Origin: Pseudomonadales bacterium
Lineage (GTDB): Bacteria > Pseudomonadota > Gammaproteobacteria > Pseudomonadales > UBA5518
Reading direction: 5' to 3'
DNA length: 64,000 nucleotides
Assembly: GCA_022072145.1 (NCBI GenBank)
Contig: JAJVIG010000007.1
Location: 62,001-126,000 of the forward strand
Below the pieces are notes generated by a model that saw only the letters and a program-made list of their open reading frames with translations, did not search any database and was not told the DNA's origin. The position numbers and the translations under genes were made by a program. Below, piece by piece: positions 28,102 to 37,801 of the stretch (within the stretch, counting starts at the first letter, position 1; each line of letters begins with the position of its first letter).

Positions 28102-29829
28102 TCAGTGGAACTCGCGCTGCACGCCGGAGAACGGCTCCGGACGGTAGTGCTCGAGGTGGAACAGGAGGTTCTCCGCGATCACGCGCCGCAGATCCGATGG
28201 CATCACGATCTGCGAGATCGAGCCCAGGCTGAGCGCCTCGTTCGGATTCATCAGCTCGCGCTCGTAGCGCTGGGCGAGCGCGGCCTCGCCTTCCTTGACC
28301 CACACGTCGACGTGGTGCTGCGCGGCGACGATCGCCTCCTCCTCGGCCATGCCCTCCTCGCGCAGGCGCTTCAGCTCGGCGGCAAGGCGCTGCTGGCGCC
28401 GGCCGCGGATCGCGCGCAGTTCGTCCTTGTAGACGAATTCCACGCCGGCCGGGCCCATGACCGCCGCACGCGTTGTCGGCAGCGCGATCACGAAGTCGGC
28501 GCCGGTCGGGTAGTTGTTGTACGAGGCGTAGGCGCCACCGAAGGCGTTGCGCAGGATCACCAGGAAGCGCGGCGTGCGCAGGTCGATGATAGAGTCGAGC
28601 ATCGCGCGCCCTGCCTGCACGATGCCGCCTGCCTCCTGCTCGCGCCCGGGCAGGAAGCCCGTGGTGTCCTCCATGAACACGATCGGGATGTTGTACAGGT
28701 TGCAGAAGCGGATGAAGCGCGCGTTCTTGTACGCTGCCGCGATGTCGATCTGGCCCGAGGCGACCGCTGAGTTGTTCGCCACGAATCCGACCACATGCCC
28801 GCCCATGCGCCCGAAAGCGGTAATCGTGTTGCGCGCCCGGTCGGCCTGCACCTCCATGAAGTCACCGTGGTCGCAGATCTGCTGGATGATGATGCTGACG
28901 TCGAACGGCGTGTTGAATCCGGTCGGCGAGTTGAACGCCTTCTTCAGCAGGATGTCGATGTCCCAGGTCTTGCGATCGACCGGGTCCGAGGTCGGCTGGT
29001 AGCGCGCGAGCTCGCCGTTGTTGTCGGGGATGTAGTTGAGAATCTCGCGCACCTTGCGCAGCGCCGCAACCTCGTCCTCGACCACGAAATCCGTCACGCC
29101 GGACTGCGAGTGCACGGCCGGACCGCCGAGCTCGTCGGGAGTCACGTCCTCGCCGAGCACCGACTTCACCACTCCGGGGCCGGTGAGACCGAAGAAGGTG
29201 TCGCGCGGCTGGATCACGAAGCTGCCCTGACGCGGCAGGTACGAGCCGCCGCCGGCGTTGAAGCCGAACATGCACATGATGCTCGGCACCACGCCGCTCA
29301 CCTTGCGCAGCGCCGTGAACGCCTCGGCGTACCCATCGAGTCCGCCCACGCCGGCCGGCACGTAGGCACCGGCGCTGTCGTTCAACCCCACCAGCGGGAT
29401 GCGCCGCTTGCCCGCGAGTTCGAACAACCGCGCCAGCTTGCGCCCGTTGGTCGCGTCCATCGAGCCGGCGCGCACCGTGAAGTCGTGCCCGTACAACGCC
29501 ACCTCGCGCCCCTTCACCTTGATCACCGCGGTGACCAGCGAGGCACCATCGAGGTTCTCTCCCCAGTTCTGGAACAGCACGGTCGGCTCGCCGTCGGCCA
29601 GCACGGCGATGCGTTCCCAGATCGTCATCCGGTTCTTCTGGTGCTGGCGTTCGATGTTCACCACACCGGCGGCGCGCCGCGGACGCTGCTGCAGCGCGTG
29701 CCCGGCCGCCAGCGTTTGCTCGTACAGGCCCGGCTGATAGCCGATCTGCCCGGGGACAGTGAACTCCACGTCCTGTTCCTTGCCGAACGGGTTCTTCAGC
29801 GAAAAACCCACGCCGTCGTTCTCACTCAT
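28102..29829 (-). CDS. Acyl-CoA carboxylase carboxyltransferase (beta) subunit
   Basis: The protein has 575 aa from the ATG at 29829 (GAGG 9-10 nt upstream). It is a crotonase-fold carboxyltransferase with N and C domains. The oxyanion-hole region is seen in [14 protein letters not shown], then [21 protein letters not shown] and [14 protein letters not shown], and in the C half [15 protein letters not shown] and the conserved [17 protein letters not shown]. It transfers CO2 from carboxybiotin to the acyl-CoA. It begins the minus-strand operon that continues with the biotin carboxylase fusion 40 nt downstream. The substrate is taken as propionyl-CoA from context. Confidence 0.92.
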   Translation of the reverse strand: MSENDGVGFSLKNPFGKEQDVEFTVPGQIGYQPGLYEQTLAAGHALQQRPRRAAGVVNIERQHQKNRMTIWERIAVLADGEPTVLFQNWGENLDGASLVTAVIKVKGREVALYGHDFTVRAGSMDATNGRKLARLFELAGKRRIPLVGLNDSAGAYVPAGVGGLDGYAEAFTALRKVSGVVPSIMCMFGFNAGGGSYLPRQGSFVIQPRDTFFGLTGPGVVKSVLGEDVTPDELGGPAVHSQSGVTDFVVEDEVAALRKVREILNYIPDNNGELARYQPTSDPVDRKTWDIDILLKKAFNSPTGFNTPFDVSIIIQQICDHGDFMEVQADRARNTITAFGRMGGHVVGFVANNSAVASGQIDIAAAYKNARFIRFCNLYNIPIVFMEDTTGFLPGREQEAGGIVQAGRAMLDSIIDLRTPRFLVILRNAFGGAYASYNNYPTGADFVIALPTTRAAVMGPAGVEFVYKDELRAIRGRRQQRLAAELKRLREEGMAEEEAIVAAQHHVDVWVKEGEAALAQRYERELMNPNEALSLGSISQIVMPSDLRRVIAENLLFHLEHYRPEPFSGVQREFH

Positions 29830-29904
29830 CTGGACTTGCCTCTGCGGGTGTCTGGGCGCCGCGCCGGCCGTGCCTTGCACGTCGCTGGCGCATGACAAAA
29901 AACC

Positions 29905-29933
29905 GCGACATATTAATGACTTACGCTTATGAT
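29905..29933 (+). promoter_or_regulatory. Putative promoter of pabB, overlapping the divergent carboxylase promoter
   Basis: GCGACA at 29905-29910 and TATGAT at 29928-29933 are 17 bp apart on the plus strand. The -10 is good and the -35 moderate. The two divergent promoters would share almost the same DNA, so they may exclude each other. Confidence 0.3.
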
Positions 29934-29938
29934 ATCAA
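29910..29938 (-). promoter_or_regulatory. Putative promoter of the carboxylase operon
   Basis: On the minus strand TTGATA (29938-29933) is followed after 17 bp by TAATAT (29915-29910), roughly 80 nt before the carboxyltransferase ATG. It lies in a rare AT-rich block of about 50 bp shared with pabB. Match to consensus is 5 of 6 and 4 of 6. Confidence 0.35.
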
Positions 29939-29972
29939 TATGTTTGCAACCGGCCTGAGCAGAATCCGCGCG

Positions 29973-31373
29973 ATGGGCGAACTCTCGATCCTGCCGCTGC
30001 CGTACCGACCCGACGGTTGCGACCACTTCGCGCGCCTGCGGGCGCTGCCCGGCGCGGTGCTGCTCGACAGCGTGCGCGCGCACGGCGCGAGCGGACGCTT
30101 CGACGTGATGAGCGCGCTGCCGCTGTGCGAGCTGCGCAGCCACGGGGCGCTGACGACGATCCGCCACGCCACAGGCCTCACGCACAGCGATGCCGACCCG
30201 TTCCGGCTGCTCGCGCAGGCACTCGACGCGCATCTGCCGACCGCGCGCGATGCCGGTTGCCCGTGGCCGTTCCAGGGCGGCGCGATCGGCTGGTTCGGTT
30301 ATGAACTCGGGCGCCGCTGTGCCGGACTCACGCCACGTGCACACCCCAACCGGGTTCCCGACCTGCACGTCGGCGTTTACGGCTGGGCGCTGCTGCAGGA
30401 TCACGAGCGCCGCGAGGCCGCGGCGGTGTTCACCACTGCCATCGACGACGCGACCCGACGGCGCGTGCTCGCAGCGCTGGAATCCCCCGCGCCCGCCCCC
30501 CCCGCGCCGTTCGTTCTCGACGGCGAATTCCACTCGAACCTCGACGCGTGTGCGTATGCGCGTGCGTTCGACCGCGTGCAGCGCTACCTGCGCGACGGCG
30601 ACTGCTACCAGGTCAACCTCGCGCAACGCCTCAGCGCGCCCGCCCACGGGGATCCGTGGGACGCTTACCTGCGCCTGCGCGCGCGCACCGCCTCGCCGTT
30701 CTCGGCGTTCCTGCCCGGCGACGACGGCAGCGCGGTGCTCAGCTTTTCGCCGGAACGCTTCGTGCGCGTGCACGGCACGCGGGTCGAGACCCGCCCGATC
30801 AAGGGCACCGCGCGCCGCGGCGCGACCCCCGAGGCCGACCGTGACCAGGCCAGCGCGCTGCTCGCCTCGGCCAAGGACCGCGCCGAAAACGTGATGATCG
30901 TGGACCTGATGCGCAACGACCTCGCCCGCTCGTGCCGCACCGGCAGCGTGCGCGTGGACAAGCTGTGTGCGCTCGAGAGCTACGCGAACGTCCACCACCT
31001 GGTCAGCGTGATCAGCGGCACGCTGGCGCCGCACACCTCCGCGCTCGAGGTGCTCGCGCGCTGCTTCCCCGGCGGCTCGATCACCGGCGCGCCGAAGATC
31101 CGCGCGATGCAGATCATCGACGAACTCGAGCCCGATTCGCGCAGCGCCTACTGCGGCGCGATCGGCTACGTATCACGCCACGGCACGCTCGATACGAACA
31201 TCGCGATCCGCACGCTGGTGCACGACGGCGCCGAGGTACACGTCTGGGGCGGCGGCGGCATCGTGGCCGATTCCGACCGCGACGCCGAATACCGCGAGAC
31301 GCTGCTGAAGATCGAGCCGCTGCTCGACGGGCTACGCGCCGGCGCCGGCGCGCCGCGGCTCAGATATCCCTGA
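29973..31373 (+). CDS. pabB: Aminodeoxychorismate synthase component I
   Basis: The protein has 466 aa from the ATG at 29973; in-frame starts up to 81 nt upstream lie inside the putative promoter block. It belongs to the chorismate-utilising family. The N-terminal half has the PFQGGAIGWFGYELGR segment. The C-terminal catalytic half has YLRDGDCYQVNLAQR, SFSPERFV, ETRPIKGTARRG, the DLMRNDLAR magnesium-site segment, and the signature GGSITGAPKIRAMQIIDELE. PabB-type PIKGTA is present rather than the TrpE-type loop. It aminates chorismate with ammonia from PabA to make 4-amino-4-deoxychorismate for folate. The last 14 nt overlap convergent thrH. Confidence 0.93.
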   Translation: MGELSILPLPYRPDGCDHFARLRALPGAVLLDSVRAHGASGRFDVMSALPLCELRSHGALTTIRHATGLTHSDADPFRLLAQALDAHLPTARDAGCPWPFQGGAIGWFGYELGRRCAGLTPRAHPNRVPDLHVGVYGWALLQDHERREAAAVFTTAIDDATRRRVLAALESPAPAPPAPFVLDGEFHSNLDACAYARAFDRVQRYLRDGDCYQVNLAQRLSAPAHGDPWDAYLRLRARTASPFSAFLPGDDGSAVLSFSPERFVRVHGTRVETRPIKGTARRGATPEADRDQASALLASAKDRAENVMIVDLMRNDLARSCRTGSVRVDKLCALESYANVHHLVSVISGTLAPHTSALEVLARCFPGGSITGAPKIRAMQIIDELEPDSRSAYCGAIGYVSRHGTLDTNIAIRTLVHDGAEVHVWGGGGIVADSDRDAEYRETLLKIEPLLDGLRAGAGAPRLRYP

Positions 31374-31971
31374 GGCTCGCGGCGCGGAACGCATCCTTCA
31401 GCGCCCCGTAGCCTTCCACGGCGGGGAACTGCGGGAACTCGGCGATCACGTTCGCCGGCGCATTGAACAGGATGCCGGCGTCGGCTTCGGCGAGCATGGT
31501 GGTGTCGTTGTACGAATCACCGGCCGCGATCACGCGGAAGTTCAAGGAGCGGATCGCACGCACCGATTGACGCTTAGGATCCTTCTGGCGGAGCACGTAG
31601 TCGGTGACGCGCCCCTCGCCGTCGACCTCGAGGCGGTGGCAGAAAAGCGCCGGCCACCCGAGCTGGCGCATCAGCGGCGCCGAGAACTGGTAGTAGGTGT
31701 CGGAGAGGATCAGCACCTGGAAACGCTCGCGCAACCAGTCCAGGAACTCGCGCGCGCCGGGCAGCGGCTCCATCGTGTCGATCACGGCCTGGATGTCGGG
31801 CAGGCGCAGCCCGTGCTGGTCGAGCAGTCGCAGCCGCTGCTTCATCAGCACGTCGTAGTCCGGGATGTCGCGCGTGGTCGCGCGCAGCTCCGCGATCCCG
31901 GTGCGATCGGCGAACTCGATCCAGATTTCCGGTATCAGCACGCCTTCGAGGTCGAGACAGGCTATTTCCAC
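31360..31971 (-). CDS. thrH: Phosphoserine phosphatase / phosphoserine:homoserine phosphotransferase
   Basis: The protein has 203 aa from a GTG at 31971 with GGAG 6 nt upstream. Residues at the start (VEIACLDLEGVLIPEIWIEF) and ATTRDIPDYDVLMKQRLRLL are near-identical in kind to Pseudomonas ThrH. HAD motifs are DLEGV (nucleophile Asp), SDTYY, the Lys in RQKDPKR and GDSYNDTTM. In Pseudomonas the enzyme dephosphorylates phosphoserine and can pass the phosphate to homoserine, linking serine and threonine synthesis. It lies just downstream of cysB, 79 nt apart on the same strand, consistent with Pseudomonas neighbourhoods. Confidence 0.93.
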   Translation of the reverse strand: MEIACLDLEGVLIPEIWIEFADRTGIAELRATTRDIPDYDVLMKQRLRLLDQHGLRLPDIQAVIDTMEPLPGAREFLDWLRERFQVLILSDTYYQFSAPLMRQLGWPALFCHRLEVDGEGRVTDYVLRQKDPKRQSVRAIRSLNFRVIAAGDSYNDTTMLAEADAGILFNAPANVIAEFPQFPAVEGYGALKDAFRAASLRDI

Positions 31972-32050
31972 GAAAGTCTCCAGCAGCAATGGAAGTAATG
32001 CCCGGCGCGTCGTGCGCGCAGGGTGGCGGTGAAGCGTTCCGGGTGCGGCA

Positions 32051-33091
<1,041 letters not shown>

Positions 33092-33202
33092 CTACCGGCG
33101 GAATCACGGGATCGAGAGGTCGACGAATCGGCCTTGCCTTGTTCCGTATCGGCAGGCTCTAATCCAACGGCGGGCGCGATTGCACGGCGACCGGAGGCGC
33201 GG

Positions 33203-33823
33203 ATGGTGGATGCCTGTTGCGATGATGACCGTACACTGGCGGTGTTGCGCCAGCGCGGCACGCTGACCAAAGTGCTGTGGATCAATGCGGCGATGTTCCT
33301 GGTCATCGCAGGCGCCGCGCTGTACGGTCGCTCCACGGCCTTGCTGTCCGACAGCCTGGACAATCTCGGAGATGCTCTCACCTACGGCCTGAGCCTCTAC
33401 GCAGTCACGGGAAATCAGCGGATCAAGGCACGGGTTGCGCTGGTCAAGGGCGCGCTGATCTTCCTGGGAGCGGCCGTCGTTAGCGGGCAGATCGCGTGGA
33501 AACTGGTCCACGCGGTCACCCCTTCGCACGAGGTGATGAGCCTGTTCGCGCTGATCGGTCTCGTGGCGAACGGCGCGTGCCTGTGGCTGCTGTGGCGACA
33601 TCGCTCCGAGGACATCAACATGAGCTCGGTCTTCGAATGCTCGCGCAACGACATCGCCTCGAACCTGTCGGTGCTGGTCGCCGCTGCCGGTGTGCGCTTC
33701 TTCCAGGCGGGCTGGCCGGACCTGCTCGTCGCCACGCTGCTGGCCGCACTGCTGCTGCGATCGTCCTGGCGCGTGATCCGCGGCGCCGCCGCCGAACTCC
33801 GTGCCGCCCCCAGAGCGTCGTAG
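33203..33823 (+). CDS. Short cation diffusion facilitator (CDF)-type transporter
   Basis: The protein has 206 aa from the ATG at 33203 (GGAGG 5 nt upstream). About six hydrophobic helices fill residues 22-195. The second helix carries STALLSDSLDNLGDALTYG, which matches the CDF metal-site helix (S-x-A-L-x-x-D-x-x-x-N-x-x-D), and the fifth has ECSRNDIASNLSVLVAAAG with the second metal-site Asp. The cytoplasmic C-terminal domain of typical CDF exporters is missing. The N-terminus has a CC pair (DACCDDD). Efflux of Zn or another divalent metal is likely; specificity is not readable from sequence. Confidence 0.8.
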   Translation: MVDACCDDDRTLAVLRQRGTLTKVLWINAAMFLVIAGAALYGRSTALLSDSLDNLGDALTYGLSLYAVTGNQRIKARVALVKGALIFLGAAVVSGQIAWKLVHAVTPSHEVMSLFALIGLVANGACLWLLWRHRSEDINMSSVFECSRNDIASNLSVLVAAAGVRFFQAGWPDLLVATLLAALLLRSSWRVIRGAAAELRAAPRAS

Positions 33824-33966
33824 CCGATGGCGCCGGGCCGCCCGGGCGTCTCGATATCCCGCACCGCGACCGGCGTCGCCACCAGCATCCACGCAGTCGC
33901 CGGCACACCGGGCAGCACCGTCGTCCTGACCTGCCTGATGACCGGGCGGTCCACAGCCCTGCCCGC

Positions 33967-34866
33967 TCAGCTGTTCGCCACGCCGTGCGGCACGTGCCCG
34001 GTCGCCACATGACGGCTCGCCGAATCGCAATGCCCCAGCTGATCGTCGAAGAACACATCGGCGCCGTAGGCGCGCAGGAACTCGCCCTTGTCGAGCCCGC
34101 CGAGGAACAGGGATTCGTCGATGCGGATCCCCCACGCGCGCAGCGTGCGCACCACGCGCTCGTGCGCCGGCGCCGAACGCGCGGTGACCAGCGCGGTGCG
34201 GATCGGGCAGTCGTCGTGCGGAAACTCGTGCTGCAGGCGCTGCAGTGCGGCGAGGAAGGCCTTGAACGGGCCGCCGCTCAGCGGTTCGCGCGCGGCCGCC
34301 GACTCGCTGCGCGCGAAGGCGTCCAGTCCCTCGCTCTTGTAGACTCGCTCGGCCTCGTCGGAGAACAGCACGGCGTCGCCGTCGAACGCGAAGCGGATCT
34401 CTTCCCCGCCAGCGCCAGCACGCTGCGACGGCAGGAAGGTCGCCGCCGCCACACCCTGCTCGAGCGCCTGACGCACGTCCTCTGCCTCGGTCGACAGGAA
34501 CAGGTGGCAGCCGAAGGCGCCGACGTAACGCCACGGGCTCTCGCCGCCACAGAACGCCGCGCGCGAGATCGCGAGTCCATAGTGCTGGATGCTGTTGAAC
34601 ACGCGCAGCCCGGTATCGGCGCTGTTGCGCGACAGCAGGATCACCTCGACGCGCGTGTCCTCCGGAAGGCGCTCGTTCAGCGCGAGCAGTTTGTGCACCA
34701 GCGGGAACGCGTCCCCCGGGGCGAGCACCTCGTCCTCGTGTTCGATCTGGTAGCGGTGGTACGCCTCGAGTCCCTCGCGCTCGAAGACCTCGTGGCTCGC
34801 GTCGAGATCGAACAACGCACGCGAGGAGATCGCGATCACGAGCCGGTTTCCGAGCACTGCTGGCAT
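33967..34866 (-). CDS. 5'-nucleotidase (cytosolic NT5-like family)
   Basis: The protein has 299 aa from the ATG at 34866. The N-terminus LGNRLVIAISSRALFDLDASHEVFE and the IRFAFDGDAVLFSDEAERVY segment (DxDxV nucleotidase motif) identify the bacterial 5'-nucleotidase family related to animal NT5C1. ALVTARSAPAHERVVRTLRAWG and FLGGLDKGEFLRAYGADVFFDD supply the later HAD-like motifs. It would dephosphorylate nucleoside monophosphates in the cytoplasm. It is a single gene convergent with the CDF gene (143 nt apart), and a REP locus separates it from the DUF2889 gene upstream. Confidence 0.85.
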   Translation of the reverse strand: MPAVLGNRLVIAISSRALFDLDASHEVFEREGLEAYHRYQIEHEDEVLAPGDAFPLVHKLLALNERLPEDTRVEVILLSRNSADTGLRVFNSIQHYGLAISRAAFCGGESPWRYVGAFGCHLFLSTEAEDVRQALEQGVAAATFLPSQRAGAGGEEIRFAFDGDAVLFSDEAERVYKSEGLDAFARSESAAAREPLSGGPFKAFLAALQRLQHEFPHDDCPIRTALVTARSAPAHERVVRTLRAWGIRIDESLFLGGLDKGEFLRAYGADVFFDDQLGHCDSASRHVATGHVPHGVANS

Positions 34867-34960
34867 GGGGCCATCCGCGGGTGGGCAGTCGGGCCCGATT
34901 GTACCCGCCGCGATGCCAGGCCGCATCCGTCGGGTGCCGTGGGGCGGTGCCAACGTGCAG

Positions 34961-35098
34961 CGGGTTCGCGTAGGTCCGGGCTGCGCCCGGACATGGGTGC
35001 CAAACCTGTTCGGCCGCAGGCCGAACCTGCGGGTTCGCGTAGGTCCGGGCTGCGCCCGGACATGGGTGCCAAACCTGTTCGGCCGCAGGCCGAACCTA
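34961..35098. repeat. 69-bp tandem duplication of a REP-like palindrome unit (locus 2)
   Basis: Two copies of a 69-bp unit lie head to tail (34961-35029 and 35030-35098). Each unit holds a GTAGGTCCGGGC...GCCCGGAC palindrome, a spacer ATGGGTGCCAAACCT and a GTTCGGCCGCAGGCCGAAC palindrome. Copies differ only at the extreme end. The second unit ends in the TAG of the minus-strand DUF2889 gene. Two copies without spacer variation rule out a CRISPR array. Confidence 0.92.
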
Positions 35099-35866
35099 CA
35101 GGAACGTGACCAGGGCGTCGGGGGAATCGGTGAAATCGCGCACCGAATCGACGCGCGGCAGCGCGAGGTCGAAGCGTTCGTCCTCGTAAGCGAAGCACAC
35201 GCTGGCGCGCTCGCGCGAGCTCAGCGGTTCGTGCGGGGCGCGCCGGCGCATCGCCGCGAGGTCCCAGCGTTGCGAGGTGCCGATGATGAGTCCCATCTGC
35301 AGCACGGCCGCCGCTTCCAGTTCGTCACCGCTCCAGCGTTCGCCGGACCACGCCGCGAAGCCGCGCAGCACCTCGCGCCCCGCGAGTTCCGCCGGTTCGA
35401 GGATGCGCGGGTGATCGATACGCCAGCGGTGCAGCACGTGCCCGTCGAGCGCGACCTCCGCCACCGTCGAGCCGTCGTGCGGATCGGGGATGGTCACGTC
35501 GTACTGGCGCTCCGCCGTGCCGCGCAGGGCCTGCGCGATCGCCAGCCCGAGCAGGTCGTGCAGGTGCGTGCAGTGGCTGCGCGGATTCTCCCAGCCACGG
35601 AACCCGGCGCGGTCCGCGGTGAGCGGCCGCCCGGCCAGCCGCATCAGACGGGCGACCGAATCCGGACACACCAAGGTCGGGTAGCGCAACCACTCGGCAT
35701 CGATCGCCGTGATCTCGTGCCCGTCGTGGCGCAGCGCGAGCCGGCACGCGTGCAGGTTGTCCTCGAGCCCGCCGCGCACGGTGTCGCCGTCGGCGAGCAG
35801 GCGGATGCGCCGGCGGAAGATGCGCTGCCCGTAACGCGGGTGCGGAATCGGCGGCCTAGTGAACAT
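35096..35866 (-). CDS. DUF2889 family protein
   Basis: The protein has 256 aa from the ATG at 35866. It starts with an RRRIRLLADGDTVRGGLEDN segment, followed by HACRLALRHDGHEITAI, a LRYPTLVCPDSVARLMRLAGRPL segment and SHCTHLHDLLGLAIAQAL, the conserved core of DUF2889. His and Cys residues around CTHLHD could bind a metal, but no catalytic family is known. It is soluble. Its start overlaps the end of the desulfhydrase-like gene by 11 nt, so translation is probably coupled. Its TAG stop is the first TAG of a REP palindrome. Confidence 0.8.
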   Translation of the reverse strand: MFTRPPIPHPRYGQRIFRRRIRLLADGDTVRGGLEDNLHACRLALRHDGHEITAIDAEWLRYPTLVCPDSVARLMRLAGRPLTADRAGFRGWENPRSHCTHLHDLLGLAIAQALRGTAERQYDVTIPDPHDGSTVAEVALDGHVLHRWRIDHPRILEPAELAGREVLRGFAAWSGERWSGDELEAAAVLQMGLIIGTSQRWDLAAMRRRAPHEPLSSRERASVCFAYEDERFDLALPRVDSVRDFTDSPDALVTFL

Positions 35867-36902
35867 CGCCTGCCCCTGCTGCCCCGAGCACACCGGCCGC
35901 CAGCGCTTCGGCGCGTTGCGCGAACAGTCCGAACAGTCCGCCGGTGTGCACGAACACCACGTCGCCGGTGCGCGCGAAGCGCCCGGCACGGATCTCCTCG
36001 AGCATGCCGTGGAACGCCTTGCCGGTGTAGACGGGATCGAGCAGCAGGCCCTCCTCGCGCGCGAGCAGTCCGATGGTGTCGAACACGGCGGCATCGGCCT
36101 GCGCGTAGCCGGCGCCGATGTACGCATCGAGCACGCGCACCGCGAGCCTGTCGACGTCGAGCGCGATGCCGTAGCGCGCGCGCCAGGCGCCGAGGTCCGC
36201 GTGCACCTTGCGCTCGAACCACGCCGCATCGTCGCAGACCGCGATTCCCCACACCTCGGTGGCCAGCCCCGCCAGCGCCAGCCCCGCCGTGAGCCCGGCC
36301 TGCGTACCACCGGAACCGGTGGCGCACACCACCTGCGCGGGCCCGATCCCCGCCCGCGCGCAGTCCTCGGCGAGCTCGGCGGCACCGGCCACGTAACCCC
36401 AGACGCCGATCGCGTCGCTGGCGCCGGTCGGGATCACGAACGGACGCCGTCCGGCGGCGCGCAGCCGCGCCGCGTGCGCTGCCAGCAGTTCATCGAGTGC
36501 CTGCTGGTAACGGCGCGCCGGATAGGCGTGCACCACGGCGCCGGTGAGGCGGTCGAGGAACAGGTTGCCGTCCGGCACGCCGTGGGGTTCGCCACGCAGC
36601 ACGAGTTCCACGCCCAGCCCGAGCCGCGCGCCGAGCAGCGCGGTCGCGCGGCAGTGATTGGATTGCAGCCCGCCGCAGGTGAGCAGCGTGTCGGCGCCTT
36701 CGGCGAGCGCCTGCGCGATGGTGAACTCGAGTTTGCGGATCTTGTTGCCGCTGGCGGCGCACTCGCTGAGGTCGTCGCGCTTGACCCAGATCCGCGGGCC
36801 ACCCAGACGCCGGCTCAACCCATCGAGCGGTTCCAGCGGCGTCGGCAGCCGCGCGAGCCGCAGCCGCGGCGGCGACGGCAATCCGCAGATCGTCGCGTTC
36901 AT
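35856..36902 (-). CDS. PLP-dependent D-cysteine desulfhydrase / ACC deaminase-like protein
   Basis: The protein has 348 aa from the ATG at 36902; an in-frame start 27 nt upstream would overlap the preceding gene. It is fold-type II PLP: the PLP lysine is Lys54 in SGNKIRKLEF, followed by LLTCGGLQSNHCRATALLGARLG as in D-cysteine desulfhydrases, and the phosphate-binding loop ATGSGGTQAGL. The closing VFVHTGGLFGLF matches the family's C-terminus. D-cysteine desulfhydrase releases sulfide, pyruvate and ammonia; ACC deaminase is the close relative and cannot be excluded. It lies 4 nt after the VOC gene and overlaps the DUF2889 gene. Confidence 0.82.
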   Translation of the reverse strand: MNATICGLPSPPRLRLARLPTPLEPLDGLSRRLGGPRIWVKRDDLSECAASGNKIRKLEFTIAQALAEGADTLLTCGGLQSNHCRATALLGARLGLGVELVLRGEPHGVPDGNLFLDRLTGAVVHAYPARRYQQALDELLAAHAARLRAAGRRPFVIPTGASDAIGVWGYVAGAAELAEDCARAGIGPAQVVCATGSGGTQAGLTAGLALAGLATEVWGIAVCDDAAWFERKVHADLGAWRARYGIALDVDRLAVRVLDAYIGAGYAQADAAVFDTIGLLAREEGLLLDPVYTGKAFHGMLEEIRAGRFARTGDVVFVHTGGLFGLFAQRAEALAAGVLGAAGAGDVH

Positions 36903-36906
36903 CGGC

Positions 36907-37740
36907 TCAACCCGCACGCGCGTCGCCACGCTCGACGAGCTTCAGGATCACGCCGTCCTCGGCCGCGAACTCGAGCTCGGTCACGGCAGGACCGATACGC
37001 ATGCCGCGCTCCAGCCGCCAGCCGCGTGCCGCGGCCGTGGCCGCGTCGACCGCCAGATCCAGGCTGCGGAAAGCGATCGCGTGGATGCCGGCTCCGCGCT
37101 CGCGCAACACGCGCGCGACATGGCCGTCGGCCGCCGCCGGCGCCGGCGCCGTGATCTGGATACCGAAGCGCGCATGCCGGCGCGAGCGTCCCCCGCGCAC
37201 GTCGCAGTCGATGGCCGGCCCGAACGCCGACCCGAACAGCCGCTCGAAGAACGCCACCGGACCGTCGAGCACGGGAACCAGGTACTCGAGGTGATCGACC
37301 CCGGTCTCGGTCATCGGACGGTGCGGGTCGTCGGGCAGCTGGTGCTCGACGACCTCGATCGCGATGCCGAACTCGGCGTCCGGCCAGAACTGCCCCTGCA
37401 CCACGTTCTTGCCCAGCCCCACGTCCTCGCTGCCGACCCGGCTGCGCAGCCGCAGACCGGCCGCCAGCCCCTGCGCGATGCCGATATCGACGTCGGCCAC
37501 CCGGAACGAGGGCGACAGGATGCCGTGACGCTCGATCACCGCACCGCCGAAACACGGCTTGCCGAGTTCGATCGGCTGGATGAAATCGCCCCCGCAGCTG
37601 TGCCAGGCGCCCCAGGCGTTGTATTCGGGTGCGCCGTAACGCGGCGTGAAGTGCCCGTGCAGGAACGGCCCGAACAGGCGTTCTGCCCGCTCGAGGTCCG
37701 GCACCGAGAAATGCACGTGGTCCAGCGACTGCAGATCCAT
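36907..37740 (-). CDS. Two-domain VOC/glyoxalase-fold protein
   Basis: The protein has 277 aa from the ATG at 37740, with GGGAGGGG just upstream; a start 24 nt earlier is less likely. Two VOC modules are visible: the first begins LQSLDHVHFSVPDLERAERLF, the second GVDHLEYLVPVLDGPVAFFERLF near residue 150. Possible metal ligands are the His in each SLDHV/GVDHL strand and the Glu in LEFAAEDG near the end. VOC proteins include dioxygenases, isomerases and lyases, so the reaction cannot be named. It forms an apparent unit with the PLP enzyme and the DUF2889 gene. Confidence 0.78.
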   Translation of the reverse strand: MDLQSLDHVHFSVPDLERAERLFGPFLHGHFTPRYGAPEYNAWGAWHSCGGDFIQPIELGKPCFGGAVIERHGILSPSFRVADVDIGIAQGLAAGLRLRSRVGSEDVGLGKNVVQGQFWPDAEFGIAIEVVEHQLPDDPHRPMTETGVDHLEYLVPVLDGPVAFFERLFGSAFGPAIDCDVRGGRSRRHARFGIQITAPAPAAADGHVARVLRERGAGIHAIAFRSLDLAVDAATAAARGWRLERGMRIGPAVTELEFAAEDGVILKLVERGDARAG

Positions 37741-37801
37741 GGCCCCTCCCGCCCGTCCGGTCACGGCCGTTCGCGTCGGTCGACCGGCAGCGCGCGCAGC
37801 C

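Noticed and set aside
34961-35098. Short CRISPR array
   Set aside because: Only two contiguous copies without unique spacers and no cas genes; the unit is two REP stems.
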